Below are positions 23,882 through 33,900 of a stretch of 64,000 nucleotides of DNA, one piece after another. A program made the position numbers and the translations under genes. The notes below the pieces were generated by a model, which was not told the origin of the DNA, did not search any database, and saw nothing but the letters and a program-made list of their open reading frames with translations. The first letter of the stretch is position 1. The number at the start of each line of letters is the position of its first letter. Origin of the DNA: Klebsiella africana (GTDB lineage Bacteria > Pseudomonadota > Gammaproteobacteria > Enterobacterales > Enterobacteriaceae); NCBI RefSeq assembly GCF_020526085.1, contig NZ_CP084874.1, positions 620,001-684,000 of the forward strand, in the 5' to 3' direction.

Positions 23882-24769
23882 ATGGCTGATTTAGACGATA
23901 TCAAAGAGGGTAAGGACTTCGGCATCGACCGCCCGCAGCAGAATACGCTGTATACCCTGAAAGGCTGCGGCTCGCTGGATTGGGGCATGCAGTCGCGGCT
24001 GGCGCGCATCTTTAATCCGCACAGCAACCGCACGGTGATGCTGGCCTTCGATCACGGTTACTTCCAGGGACCAACGACCGGGCTGGAGCGTATCGACCTG
24101 TCGATTGCGCCGCTGTTTGAGGAGACCGACGTGCTGATGTGTACCCGCGGCGTATTGCGCAGTCAGGTACCGGCGGCCACCAATAAACCGGTGGTGCTGC
24201 GCGCCTCCGGCGGCAATTCGATTTTGAGCGAACTCTCCAACGAATGCGTGGCGGTGGCGATGGAGGACGCCCTGCGTCTCAACGTATGCGCGGTGGCGGC
24301 GCAGGTCTATATCGGCAGCGAATACGAACATCAGTCGATCAATAACATCATCAAACTGGTGGATGCCGGCAATCGCTACGGTATGCCGGTCCTGGCGGTC
24401 ACTGGCGTCGGCAAAGAGATGGCCCGCGACGCCCGCTACTTCTTGCTGGCCAGCCGGATTGCCGCCGAAATGGGGGCGCAGTTTGTGAAGACCTATTTCG
24501 TCGAGGAAGGCTTTGAAAAAGTCACCGCCAGCTGTCCGGTGCCGATCGTGATTGCCGGCGGTAAAAAACTGCCGGAGCAGGAGGCGCTGGACATGTGCTG
24601 GCGGGCGATCGACCAGGGGGCGTCAGGGGTGGATATGGGGCGCAATATCTTCCAGTCCAGCGCCCCGCGCGCGATGCTGAAGGCGGTGAAAAAGGTGGTG
24701 CATGAGAATCTGAACGCGCGCGAAGCGTATCAGTTCTGGCAGGAAGAAAAACAGGGAGAGCTGAAATGA
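23882..24769 (+). CDS. lsrF: 3-hydroxy-2,4-pentadione-5-phosphate thiolase LsrF
   Basis: LsrF acts late in phospho-AI-2 breakdown, transferring an acetyl group to CoA. The 295-aa protein is a class-I-aldolase-type TIM barrel. The Schiff-base lysine lies in [15 protein letters not shown] (about residue 203), and a phosphate-binding IVIAGGKK segment follows (about 222). GACGGAGG precedes the ATG. Its stop overlaps the lsrG ATG by four bases. Confidence 0.95.
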   Translation: MADLDDIKEGKDFGIDRPQQNTLYTLKGCGSLDWGMQSRLARIFNPHSNRTVMLAFDHGYFQGPTTGLERIDLSIAPLFEETDVLMCTRGVLRSQVPAATNKPVVLRASGGNSILSELSNECVAVAMEDALRLNVCAVAAQVYIGSEYEHQSINNIIKLVDAGNRYGMPVLAVTGVGKEMARDARYFLLASRIAAEMGAQFVKTYFVEEGFEKVTASCPVPIVIAGGKKLPEQEALDMCWRAIDQGASGVDMGRNIFQSSAPRAMLKAVKKVVHENLNAREAYQFWQEEKQGELK

Positions 24770-25062
24770 ACGTGACGCTGGTGGAGATCAATATTAAACC
24801 CGAGCGGGTGGATGAGTTTCTCGAGGTGTTTCGCGCCAACCACGAGGGCGCGCTGCGGGAGCCGGGCAATCTGCGCTTTGATGTCCTGCAGGACCCTGAG
24901 GTGAAGACCCGCTTTTTTATCTACGAAGCCTATAAAGACGATGAGGCAGTGCTGGCGCATAAGAAGACGCCGCACTATTTAGCCTGCGTCGAAAAGCTGG
25001 AGGAGATGATGTCGCAGCCGCGGCTGAAGCGCAGCTTTATCGGCCTGTTACCGCAGGTGTGA
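24766..25062 (+). CDS. lsrG: Phospho-AI-2 isomerase LsrG
   Basis: LsrG is a 98-aa ABM-fold (antibiotic-biosynthesis-monooxygenase-like) enzyme that isomerises phospho-DPD before LsrF acts. Conserved features are the start [18 protein letters not shown], the FDVLQDPE strand and the [10 protein letters not shown] segment with its active-site His. It is the last gene of the lsr operon and is followed by a palindrome of the family found in the lsrK-side array. Confidence 0.94.
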   Translation: MNVTLVEINIKPERVDEFLEVFRANHEGALREPGNLRFDVLQDPEVKTRFFIYEAYKDDEAVLAHKKTPHYLACVEKLEEMMSQPRLKRSFIGLLPQV

Positions 25063-25069
25063 GGGTTTT

Positions 25070-25100
25070 CCTTCACCCTCTCAGAGGGAGAGGGTGAAGG
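25070..25100. repeat. Palindrome downstream of lsrG, same family as the lsrK-side array
   Basis: CCTTCACCCTCTC and its complementary arm (GAGAGGGTGAAGG) flank a short AGAGG-containing centre, a very stable hairpin whose core CCCTCTC-GAGAGGG is that of the array at 16076-16543. It lies between the convergent lsrG and patA and can serve as a bidirectional terminator. Confidence 0.7.
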
Positions 25101-25108
25101 ACACTTTA

Positions 25109-26551
<1,443 letters not shown>

Positions 26552-26745
26552 TTCGGCAGAAGCGGTGAAAATCGGGATAAATGCAAAGCAAAAGACGAAT
26601 TGTGTAAAATTTAATCTCATTGCGCCACTATTGGCACGTTTTATTCCTGAGCTGACGAGATTTTCTGCCTGGCAGCAATGAACGGGACGATCCGCCGTGG
26701 TGCGGGCTGCCCCAGCGCGGGGCAGCCGATGGTGAAAAAAGAGGC

Positions 26746-27300
26746 TTAGTCGAGCTGGGAGATCTCCATCGCTGCCCGGTCGATAATGCCGATGATCTGC
26801 TTGAGCTGGGCGGCACTGCTGGCCTGTTGGTTCACTTTCAGGTCGAGAACCGCTTTGAAATTCTCCAGCGCGCGCTTCATCTGCGGATCGCGGCGCAGCT
26901 CGCAGCCGACCATCCGCGCCTGCAGACGCTCCTGGATATGGGCCAGGTGCTCCTGGTTCTCCGCGTGCAGCTGTTTCCCTTCCTCGCTGATAACGATTTT
27001 TTTACGTCCGTTGTCATCTTCCACGCTGATAAGGCCCTGGTCCTGGAGCAGATCCAGCGTTGGGTAGATTACCCCCGGGCTGGGGCTGTAGTTCCCCTGG
27101 GTAAGCGTTTCGATCTCTTTGATCAGCTCATAGCCATGGCTGGCGTTGCGACTGAGGATATCCAGAATGATCAGCCGCAGTTCGCCGTGGCCAAAGAAAC
27201 GCTGGCGACGTCCGCCGCCGCGGCGGCCATGGTCGCCGTGTTCGCTGGGGTCACCGTGGCGCCCGCGTGGCCCACGCCCCTCTTCATGATGATGTCGCAT
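26746..27300 (-). CDS. yqjI: PadR-family metal-responsive repressor YqjI
   Basis: YqjI represses itself and the divergent ferric reductase gene yqjH and is relieved by nickel in E. coli. The 184-aa protein has a His/Gly/Arg-rich metal-binding N-terminus (about 1-34), a PadR winged helix (about 40-115, SHGYELIKEIETL and SPGVIYPTLDLL), and a C-terminal helical dimerisation arm. A near-perfect AGGAGGT precedes the ATG. Confidence 0.93.
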   Translation of the reverse strand: MRHHHEEGRGPRGRHGDPSEHGDHGRRGGGRRQRFFGHGELRLIILDILSRNASHGYELIKEIETLTQGNYSPSPGVIYPTLDLLQDQGLISVEDDNGRKKIVISEEGKQLHAENQEHLAHIQERLQARMVGCELRRDPQMKRALENFKAVLDLKVNQQASSAAQLKQIIGIIDRAAMEISQLD

Positions 27301-27537
27301 GGTTACCTCCTGCTGTTTTTGATATATCTAATTTATATCTAAAAAATGAATGTTCGCAATGCTGGTTGCTATTTATTTTTTAATATATTGATATATATGT
27401 AATTATTTTCTGGTTGTGGATTTTGATGCGGTTTGTTTTGACTATATCAAAAAAAGACTTGCATTCTTTTTAGTTGGCAATCATTATCATTTGCAGCAAG
27501 TTTAGATATATCTATTTACCGTTCACGAAGGCAATCG
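27301..27537. promoter_or_regulatory. yqjI/yqjH divergent control region: YqjI dyads and a Fur box
   Basis: This AT-rich gap contains TATATC-type dyads near each gene: GATATATCTA with ATTTATATCT at 27321-27340, and a perfect 12-base palindrome TAGATATATCTA at 27503-27514. The same kind of inverted repeat is bound by YqjI in E. coli. At 27477-27494 GCAATCATTATCATTTGC matches the Fur consensus on the complementary strand (AATGATAATGATT). yqjH is therefore expected to respond to both iron and nickel; assignments are by motif. Confidence 0.65.
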
Positions 27538-28314
27538 ATGATGACAAAAACCAAAGCAGGCAAGTACCCGCAGCGTGTCCGCAATGAGCTGCGTTTCCGT
27601 GAGCTGACGGTGCTGCGCGTGGAGCGCGCAGGCGCGGCGTTCCAGCGTATCGTGCTGGGAGGCGAGGCGCTGGAAGGCTTCGCTTCTCACGGCTTTGACG
27701 ACCATACGAAGCTTTTTTTCCCCGAGCCGGGCGCGGCATTTACCCCGCCGCAGGTGACCGAGGAGGGGATTGACTGGGGGGAAGGCGTGCGGCCTGCCAC
27801 CCGCGACTATACGCCGCTGTACGATGCCGAACGCCACGAGCTGGCTTACGATTTCTATATCCACGATGGCGGTATCGCCAGCCGCTGGGCACTGGAAGCA
27901 AAAGTGGGCGATAAGCTGGTGATCGGCGGCCCGCGCGGCTCGCTGGTGGTACCGGAAGATTATGCCTGGCAGCTGTATGTTTGCGATGAGTCCGGGATGC
28001 CGGCGCTGCGCCGTCGTCTGCTGGGATTACGCCAGCTGCCGGCGAGGCCGCAGGTGACGGCCATCGTTACTATCGCCGATGCGTCGTATAAAGATTATCT
28101 GGCGGATCTCGACGGCTTTAACATCGAGTGGGTAGTGGGCCACAATCCGACCTTCGTCGCCGAGCGTCTGGCGCAGGTGAAGGTGCCGGCGGAGGATTAT
28201 TTCATTTGGCTGACCGGCGAAGGCGCGGTGGTGAAATCGCTGCTGGCGCGCTTTGAAGACGAGAGCATCGATCAGCAGCTGGTGCGTTCCCAGGCGTACT
28301 GGCACAGCAAGTAA
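27538..28314 (+). CDS. yqjH: NADPH-dependent ferric-chelate reductase YqjH
   Basis: YqjH is a cytoplasmic siderophore-interacting flavoprotein that reduces ferric chelates such as ferric dicitrate. The 258-aa protein has an FAD-binding barrel with the family motif ATRDYTPLYD (about residue 85) and GGIASRWAL, then an NADPH-binding half ending WLTGEGAVVKSLL. It is divergent from yqjI and followed by a REP element. Confidence 0.94.
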   Translation: MMTKTKAGKYPQRVRNELRFRELTVLRVERAGAAFQRIVLGGEALEGFASHGFDDHTKLFFPEPGAAFTPPQVTEEGIDWGEGVRPATRDYTPLYDAERHELAYDFYIHDGGIASRWALEAKVGDKLVIGGPRGSLVVPEDYAWQLYVCDESGMPALRRRLLGLRQLPARPQVTAIVTIADASYKDYLADLDGFNIEWVVGHNPTFVAERLAQVKVPAEDYFIWLTGEGAVVKSLLARFEDESIDQQLVRSQAYWHSK

Positions 28315-28333
28315 AAAGCCATCATGGTAAAAC

Positions 28334-28366
28334 GCGGATAGCGGCTTGCGCCTTATCCGGGCTACC
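28334..28366. repeat. REP-like palindromic element
   Basis: GCGGATAGCGGCTTGCGCCT followed by TATCCGGGCTAC is a REP/BIME unit related to the one near 13.87 kb. It lies between the convergent yqjH and the ATP-dependent dihydroxyacetone kinase gene. Confidence 0.65.
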
Positions 28367-28419
28367 GGCTTTCAGTGGTGTTATGTCTCCCCGGTAAGCG
28401 CAGCGCCACCGGGTGAGAC

Positions 28420-30069
28420 TTAGCGTTCCGCCAGCGCCTTGAACACCATCGCCACCGCGTGGGCGCCGGGGTCCATGTTGCCGAGCAGGCTGTCGCTGTT
28501 GAGATAGGACGCTCGTCCGGCGCCGGCTTTGCTCGACTGGCAGGTGCGATCCGCCCCGGCCTGCGCCGCAGCAAAAGCGGCCTGCAGGTTCTCCGGTTCG
28601 GCCAGCAGCGCCGCCAGCGCCGGCTGCAGAGCGTCGATCATCGTCCGGTCGCCTTCCTCGGCGCCGCCGTAAAATTTCATCTGCTCCAGACCGGCGTTCA
28701 GCGCCTCGGCCACGCTGGCGCCTTGCTCCAGCTTCTGCCCGGCAGCGGTGAAGAAGATCGACATCAATACCCCGCTGGAGCCGCCCATCACCACCGTCAG
28801 ACGTTCGCCGATCAGCGCGAAGAGCGTTGGCAGATCGTTCAGCGGCAACTGCTGACGCTCGAGCCGCTCGGCAATCTCACGCGCCCCGGCGGCGAAGGTG
28901 GAGCCGGTATCGCCGTCACCTACTTTGGCATCCAGCGCGTTGAGATGTTCTTCAAGATCGATGAGGGCGCCGGTCACCTGCGCCACGTAATCGCCCACCA
29001 GTGGGTTGGCCGAGGGCGTAAAATCCACCCGGGCGCTGTCGAGGGTGGACGGCACGACGTTGATAGTCCGCGGCTGCACCGGCTTCTGCCAGCTGGCGGT
29101 TTCCACATCCGCCAGCAGCGCTTTCTCAATACTCTCCTCCAGCACGATGGTGGTCAGCGAGAAGCCTTTCATATCCAGCGCCGTCACCAGCGAGGCCGGG
29201 CCTATCAGCCAGTCAATGCGCGCCTGCAGCGGGGTGTTGGCCAGCTCGCGGGTCAGGATCGCCATCTCAGCCACCGACACGCCGCCGAGGTTATTGAGCA
29301 TCACCGCCAGGCGGCCGGTTTCCGGTAGGGCGGCGGTCAGTTTTTCCACCATCAGGTTAACGATTTCCGCACTGTTTTGCGTGGCGATCGTCGAGGCGCC
29401 CGGCTCACCGTGGATGCCCATTCCCAGCTCGGCGTGACCGGCCTGATGGCGCGGCGCGCTGTCGGCTTCCTGCGGCAGGTGGCAGCTGGCCAGCGCCACC
29501 CCGATGCTGGCGGTATGGCTGGCGGCGTACTGCGCTTCACGCAGGACGGTGGCGAGGTTGAAGCCGCACTCGGCGAAATAGCCCGCCACTTTATGCACCA
29601 GAATGGTCCCGGCGATGCCGCGCGGCTGTTTGTTATCCGGCAGCGAAATATCGTCGCCGACGATCAGCATCTCCACGTTGTAGCCGAGTCGGCGCGCTTT
29701 CTCCGCCGCCAGACCGAAGTTAAGCCGATCGCCGGTGTAGTTTTTGACGATCAGCAGGCAGCCCGCCTCGCCGGTCACCGCCTGGATGGCGGTGAGCACC
29801 GCGTCGACGCTCGGCGAGGCGAACAGATCGCCGCAGACCGCGGCGGTCAGCATGCCTTTACCAATAAAGCCGACGTGCGCCGGTTCATGGCCGGCGCCGC
29901 CGCCAGAGATCACCGCCACGTTGTTTTTATTCAGATCGCGACGGACCACCACCCGGATTGCCGGGTCGCTCTCCAGACGGGCGAGGTTATTCCACGGGCT
30001 GGCGATAATGGTACCCTCAATCACATCGTTGACGAGGCTGGCGCGCTGGTTAAAAAAGAATTGAGACAT
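28420..30069 (-). CDS. dhaK: ATP-dependent dihydroxyacetone kinase (DHAK I)
   Basis: This enzyme phosphorylates dihydroxyacetone with ATP, feeding oxidised glycerol into glycolysis. At 549 aa it is the single-chain type known from Citrobacter and Klebsiella. An N-terminal DhaK domain (about 1-330) carries the substrate-binding His in GMGIHGEPG (about 220). A C-terminal DhaL-type nucleotide-binding domain (about 365-549) carries the Asp-rich KVGDGDTGSTF loop. AGGAACC precedes the ATG. It lies downstream of dhaKLM behind a strong hairpin, so its expression may be partly separate. Confidence 0.95.
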   Translation of the reverse strand: MSQFFFNQRASLVNDVIEGTIIASPWNNLARLESDPAIRVVVRRDLNKNNVAVISGGGAGHEPAHVGFIGKGMLTAAVCGDLFASPSVDAVLTAIQAVTGEAGCLLIVKNYTGDRLNFGLAAEKARRLGYNVEMLIVGDDISLPDNKQPRGIAGTILVHKVAGYFAECGFNLATVLREAQYAASHTASIGVALASCHLPQEADSAPRHQAGHAELGMGIHGEPGASTIATQNSAEIVNLMVEKLTAALPETGRLAVMLNNLGGVSVAEMAILTRELANTPLQARIDWLIGPASLVTALDMKGFSLTTIVLEESIEKALLADVETASWQKPVQPRTINVVPSTLDSARVDFTPSANPLVGDYVAQVTGALIDLEEHLNALDAKVGDGDTGSTFAAGAREIAERLERQQLPLNDLPTLFALIGERLTVVMGGSSGVLMSIFFTAAGQKLEQGASVAEALNAGLEQMKFYGGAEEGDRTMIDALQPALAALLAEPENLQAAFAAAQAGADRTCQSSKAGAGRASYLNSDSLLGNMDPGAHAVAMVFKALAER

Positions 30070-30101
30070 AGTGGTTCCTGAAGAGTAAGCGAAAACTCAC
30101 C

Positions 30102-30123
30102 CTCCGGAGGCAGGCCTCCGGAG
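30102..30123 (-). terminator. Hairpin between dhaM and the ATP-dependent kinase
   Basis: A perfect ten-base-pair stem (CTCCGGAGGC / GCCTCCGGAG, two-base loop) lies 21 bases past the dhaM stop. No long T-run follows on the minus strand. It may partly terminate, or stabilise the dhaKLM message. Confidence 0.5.
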
Positions 30124-30144
30124 CGGCAACGGTCAATGTTAATT

Positions 30145-31566
30145 TTAGTCACGGATAAGGCACTGGTTACGCATATCGAGCGCGATGGTCTCGCCGGGCT
30201 GCACGCTGTTCAGCGCCTCGCCCTGCTGGCACAGCCAGGCAATCCCCGCGGCGCGGGCGATAATCGCGCCGTGAGCCTGTTCGCTTCCATCGCGCAGGCC
30301 CAGGCCTTTAACGAAGCTGGCATCCAGCTGTAAGACGGTTGAGGGATAAATGTTGTCGGCAATAATAATTGTTGGCTCGCCGGGCGTCGGCACTCTCTCC
30401 TGAACGCCCTGCAGATGGCGCAGGGTGCGCTGCAAAATATCTTCGATATCGATATAGCGCGCCTGCAGGTAGGGGTCATCCAGCTGGCGATACTGCTGGC
30501 TGAGCTCCATCAACACCTGATGCCATGCCCATTCCGCCGAGCATTGTTCGGTGAGCAGACGATCGTTGGCGGCATCAAACAGATCGTCATCGTCGAGCAG
30601 GGTGTGGTGCCCGGCGAAGATCGCCGCGATATCGGCGTTAAATTTATTTTCCGCCAGCTCGGTCAGGGCGATAAGATCCGCCAGCGTCTCGTCGATGGCC
30701 TGGCGCAGGCGCTGCTGCTCGCGGGCGGCATCGGCGGCAGCCGGGCGGAGCGGCTGGATCAGGGCCAGCGGATAGCGCAGGGCAACGCCTTCGACGCGCT
30801 CGGGCGTTGCCGGAGCCGCTGCCGGTTGCGCCGCAGGCGATTCACCGAAGTTATCGGCGGCCAGCGCCTGAAACGCCACCAGCGCCGCATCGGCATCCGG
30901 ACCGCGGGCCAGCAGGCGCAGTTTATCGTTGCGGCGGACCTGCAATAGCGCGATTTGGTTGAGGCTGTCCGGTTTGACGCACTTCCCGTTTTTCTCCAGC
31001 AGCAGATCGGCGTTAAAGCCCGCCAGCGCGGCGACCAGCTTTGACGCCGGACGCACGTGCAGGCCGTTGTGATTGTTAATAATAACTGAAACCGATTTTG
31101 TGTCGCCGTCGTCGGCAAGCATCGGCGCCGGCGCGGCGTCAGAAGTTGGCGAAGGTAAACCCAGCTGAACCCGCTTGGCCTCCAGGGCGCTCATGGCGTC
31201 GGCGATCACCTTATCGATCCCGGCGCCGGAGGCAGCGCTGACGGTGGCCGCCAGCGTCCCTTCCACCAGTGGCGCGGCGCACAGCCGCACCTTCGCGGCA
31301 ATCGCCGGATCGAGCAGATCGAGGGCAGTTTCGGCGCTGAGCAACGCGCTGCCGATGTCCATCATCACCAGCACGTGATCGGTATCGGCCACGGATTCGA
31401 TCGCTTCCATGACTTTAAGCGGATCGGTGCCGATCGGGCTGTCGGGATCGTCGATTCCGGCGGCGATCGCCAGCTTGCAGCCGTCGTTGATTAACATCTG
31501 CCGGGCCAGTTCTCCGACACCTTCGCCCAGCCGGGCGCTATGAGAAACAATAACCAGGTTTACCAT
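30145..31566 (-). CDS. dhaM: PTS-dependent dihydroxyacetone kinase, phosphotransferase subunit DhaM
   Basis: DhaM passes phosphate from PEP/EI/HPr to the ADP held by DhaL. The 473-aa protein from the ATG at 31566 has three parts: an EIIA-Man-like domain (1-135, phospho-His9 in IVSHSARLGEG), an HPr-like domain (about 155-245, NHNGLHVRPASKL) and a truncated EI-like domain (about 260-473, AHGAIIARAAG). The open frame continues about 100 codons upstream into dhaL, but that extension is out-of-frame dhaL sequence. It lies ten bases after dhaL. Confidence 0.95.
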   Translation of the reverse strand: MVNLVIVSHSARLGEGVGELARQMLINDGCKLAIAAGIDDPDSPIGTDPLKVMEAIESVADTDHVLVMMDIGSALLSAETALDLLDPAIAAKVRLCAAPLVEGTLAATVSAASGAGIDKVIADAMSALEAKRVQLGLPSPTSDAAPAPMLADDGDTKSVSVIINNHNGLHVRPASKLVAALAGFNADLLLEKNGKCVKPDSLNQIALLQVRRNDKLRLLARGPDADAALVAFQALAADNFGESPAAQPAAAPATPERVEGVALRYPLALIQPLRPAAADAAREQQRLRQAIDETLADLIALTELAENKFNADIAAIFAGHHTLLDDDDLFDAANDRLLTEQCSAEWAWHQVLMELSQQYRQLDDPYLQARYIDIEDILQRTLRHLQGVQERVPTPGEPTIIIADNIYPSTVLQLDASFVKGLGLRDGSEQAHGAIIARAAGIAWLCQQGEALNSVQPGETIALDMRNQCLIRD

Positions 31567-31576
31567 CGCAATTTCC

Positions 31577-32209
31577 TTACTCTTTGGCGGCGGCGGCCAG
31601 CATCTGAACCATAAACAGCACCGAGGTCGCGCCGGGATCCTGATGTCCGATGCTGCGCTCGCCGAGATAGCTGGCGCGGCCTTTACGCGCCTGCATAGTG
31701 ATGGTGGCGTGGGCCGCACGCTCGGCCACTTCGCAGGCGGCATCCAGCGCGGCAGCGATCGACAGGTGCTGCTCGCTGGACTGGCGCAGGGAGTCCACCA
31801 CCGGCAGCCAGACGTCGCACATGGTTTTATCCCCTGGCTCCGCTTTGCCGCGGTTGACGACGCCGTCTGCACCTTCACGGATCATCAGGTACAGCTCGTC
31901 GAGCGTCAGGCTCTGGTGGGCTTGGGTCACCTGAGCGGCGCGAATAAAGAAGGTGCCGAACAGCGGGCCGCTGGCGCCGCCGACGTTGGAGAGCAGCGTC
32001 ATGCCGGTGTTTTTGAGGATAAAGCCAATATCTTTATCGGCAATCGACGGCAGCTTTTCGACCACCTTGCTGAAGCCTCGGTGCATATTGAGGCCGTGGT
32101 CGGCATCGCCGATCTCTTTATCAAGACCGGTGAGAAAATCGCTCTCTTTGGTGAAAATATCGCCGCAGCGGTACAGCCAGTCGACGATTTGCGTTCTGTT
32201 CAGTGACAT
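31577..32209 (-). CDS. dhaL: PTS-dependent dihydroxyacetone kinase, ADP-binding subunit DhaL
   Basis: DhaL holds ADP as a permanent cofactor, is rephosphorylated by DhaM and transfers phosphate to DHA on DhaK. The 210-aa all-helical protein has the metal-binding aspartates in DKEIGDADHGLNM (about residue 30) and the QDPGATSVLFMVQML C-terminus. It lies between dhaK (10-base gap) and dhaM (10-base gap). In E. coli DhaL also antagonises or activates DhaR. Confidence 0.95.
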   Translation of the reverse strand: MSLNRTQIVDWLYRCGDIFTKESDFLTGLDKEIGDADHGLNMHRGFSKVVEKLPSIADKDIGFILKNTGMTLLSNVGGASGPLFGTFFIRAAQVTQAHQSLTLDELYLMIREGADGVVNRGKAEPGDKTMCDVWLPVVDSLRQSSEQHLSIAAALDAACEVAERAAHATITMQARKGRASYLGERSIGHQDPGATSVLFMVQMLAAAAKE

Positions 32210-32219
32210 GTCGTGCTCC

Positions 32220-33290
32220 TTAGTTTCCCCAGTTCAGCGCCGGGGTATGAACCGGGGCGTCCCATAACGTCAGCGTCTCGTCATCCACTTTCAGCAGGGT
32301 GATCGAGAAGCCCGCCATATCCAGCGAAGTACAGTAGCTGCCGATGAGGTTGCGTTCGATGATGATGCCGGACGCTTCGCAGCGCTGGGCGAGGCGGTTA
32401 TACACGCCATACAGTTCGGACAGCGGGGTGGCGCCGAGATTGTTGACCAGCGCGATAACCCGGTCGCCGTTTTGCAGCGCGGTTTTGCTCTGCTGCACTT
32501 CCTGCCATGCGCCTTTGACGGTATCCCACTGGCGCAGCGTGCGGCTGTAGGCGCCGTTTTCCAGCAGGGTATCGAACATCTCATCGACGGTTTGGTCCAG
32601 CGAGCTGAAGCGGCGGCGGTCGATGCCCGGCTCGCCGTGAATGCCGACGCCGAACTCCATCTCGTCATCTTTCAGCGTAAAGGAGGGCTGCCCGGCGGCA
32701 GGGACGGTACAGGCGCCGAGGGCGATACCAATCGAGTGGCCGTGATTGTTCAGGCGGCGGCCCAGTTCAGCGCAGGCTTCCAGCGAGTCGCCGCGTTCGG
32801 CGGCGGCGCCGACCAGTTTTTCGATCAGTACGGTATTGGCAACGCCGCGACGACCGGCGGTATAGAGGCTGTCTTTTACCGCCACGTCGTCGTCGACCAC
32901 CACGGTGGTGACTTTAATGCCGCTCTCATGCAGCAGCTCGGTGGCGGTCTCAAAATTCAGGATGTCGCCGGTATAGTTTTTGATAATTAGCAAGACGCCT
33001 TCGCCGCCGTCAATTTGCATCGCGCATTCAAACATTTTGTCCGGCGTCGGCGAGGTGAAGATTTCCCCCGGACAGGCGCCGGAGAGCATGCCCTGGCCGA
33101 TATAGCCGCAGTGCATCGGTTCATGTCCGCTGCCGCCGCCGGAGAGCAGGGCCACCTTGCCAGCCACCGGCGCGTCGGTGCGGGTCACATACAGCGGGTC
33201 CTGATGCAGGGTCAGCTGCGGATGGGCTTTAGCCAGCCCCTGTAATTGTTCATTCAGTACATCTTCAACACGGTTAATCAGCTTTTTCAT
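32220..33290 (-). CDS. dhaK: PTS-dependent dihydroxyacetone kinase, DHA-binding subunit DhaK
   Basis: This subunit binds dihydroxyacetone covalently through a histidine, visible in GVGIHGEPGIDRR (about residue 218), with the GGGSGHEPMHCGYIGQG loop near residue 50. At 356 aa it is full length for the PTS-type subunit and is the first gene of dhaKLM. The promoter region upstream holds two GTTTC-N5-GAAAC type inverted repeats. It is a paralogue of the N-terminal half of the ATP-dependent enzyme at 28.4-30.1 kb. Confidence 0.95.
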   Translation of the reverse strand: MKKLINRVEDVLNEQLQGLAKAHPQLTLHQDPLYVTRTDAPVAGKVALLSGGGSGHEPMHCGYIGQGMLSGACPGEIFTSPTPDKMFECAMQIDGGEGVLLIIKNYTGDILNFETATELLHESGIKVTTVVVDDDVAVKDSLYTAGRRGVANTVLIEKLVGAAAERGDSLEACAELGRRLNNHGHSIGIALGACTVPAAGQPSFTLKDDEMEFGVGIHGEPGIDRRRFSSLDQTVDEMFDTLLENGAYSRTLRQWDTVKGAWQEVQQSKTALQNGDRVIALVNNLGATPLSELYGVYNRLAQRCEASGIIIERNLIGSYCTSLDMAGFSITLLKVDDETLTLWDAPVHTPALNWGN

Positions 33291-33439
33291 TATTCAGTGC
33301 TCCGTTGGAGAAGGTTCGATGCGGCCTCTCTGCTGGCGGAGGCGGTCATCGCGTAGGGGTATCGTCTGACGGTGCAACGTGCCTGGCGATATGATGATTC
33401 TGGCTGAGCAGACGAAAAAAAGAATGTCCCAACGATCGG

Positions 33440-33485
33440 GTTTCATTACGAAACATTGCCTTCTTGTTTTGTTTCTTTATGGAAC
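33440..33485. promoter_or_regulatory. Paired inverted repeats, putative DhaR operator for dhaKLM
   Basis: GTTTC-ATTAC-GAAAC (33440-33454) and GTTTC-TTTAT-GGAAC (33471-33485) lie 31 bases apart start to start, about 150-195 bases upstream of the PTS dhaK start. The same pair geometry recurs on the dhaD side and in front of dhaB/orfY. DhaR binding is inferred from this co-occurrence. Confidence 0.6.
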
Positions 33486-33704
33486 GTTTTTGCTGAGGAT
33501 ATGCTGAAAATGCGAGCTGGCGCGCTTTTTTTCTTCTGCCATAAGCGGCGGTCAGGATAGCTGGCGAAGCGGGTGGGAAAAAATTTTTTGCTGATTTTCT
33601 GCCGACTGCGGGAGAAAAGACGGTCAAACATAGAGGATTGCAAGGGCATTATGCGGCAAAGGAGCGGATCGGGATCGCAATCCTGACAGAGACTAGGGTT
33701 TTTT

Positions 33705-33751
33705 GTTCCAATATGGAACGTAAAAAATTAACCTGTGTTTCATATCAGAAC
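33705..33751. promoter_or_regulatory. Paired inverted repeats, putative DhaR operator for dhaD
   Basis: GTTCC-AATAT-GGAAC (33705-33719, perfect arms) and GTTTC-ATATC-AGAAC (33737-33751) lie 32 bases apart start to start, about 150-195 bases before the dhaD ATG, mirroring the pair on the dhaKLM side. The rest of the 610-base dhaK/dhaD gap shows no further gene. Confidence 0.6.
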
Positions 33752-33900
33752 AAAAAGGCGAAAGATTTTTTTGTTCCCGGCCGGCCCTACAGTGATCGCA
33801 CTGCTCCGGTACGCTCCGTTCAGGCCGCGCTTCACTGGCCGGCGCGGATAACGCCAGGGCTCATCATGTCTACATGCGCACTTATTTGAGGGTGAAAGGA

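Noticed and set aside
31567..31878. An N-terminally extended DhaM reaching to 31878
   Set aside because: The extra 104 codons are out-of-frame dhaL sequence; the ATG at 31566 gives the normal EIIA domain with its phospho-His at position 9.
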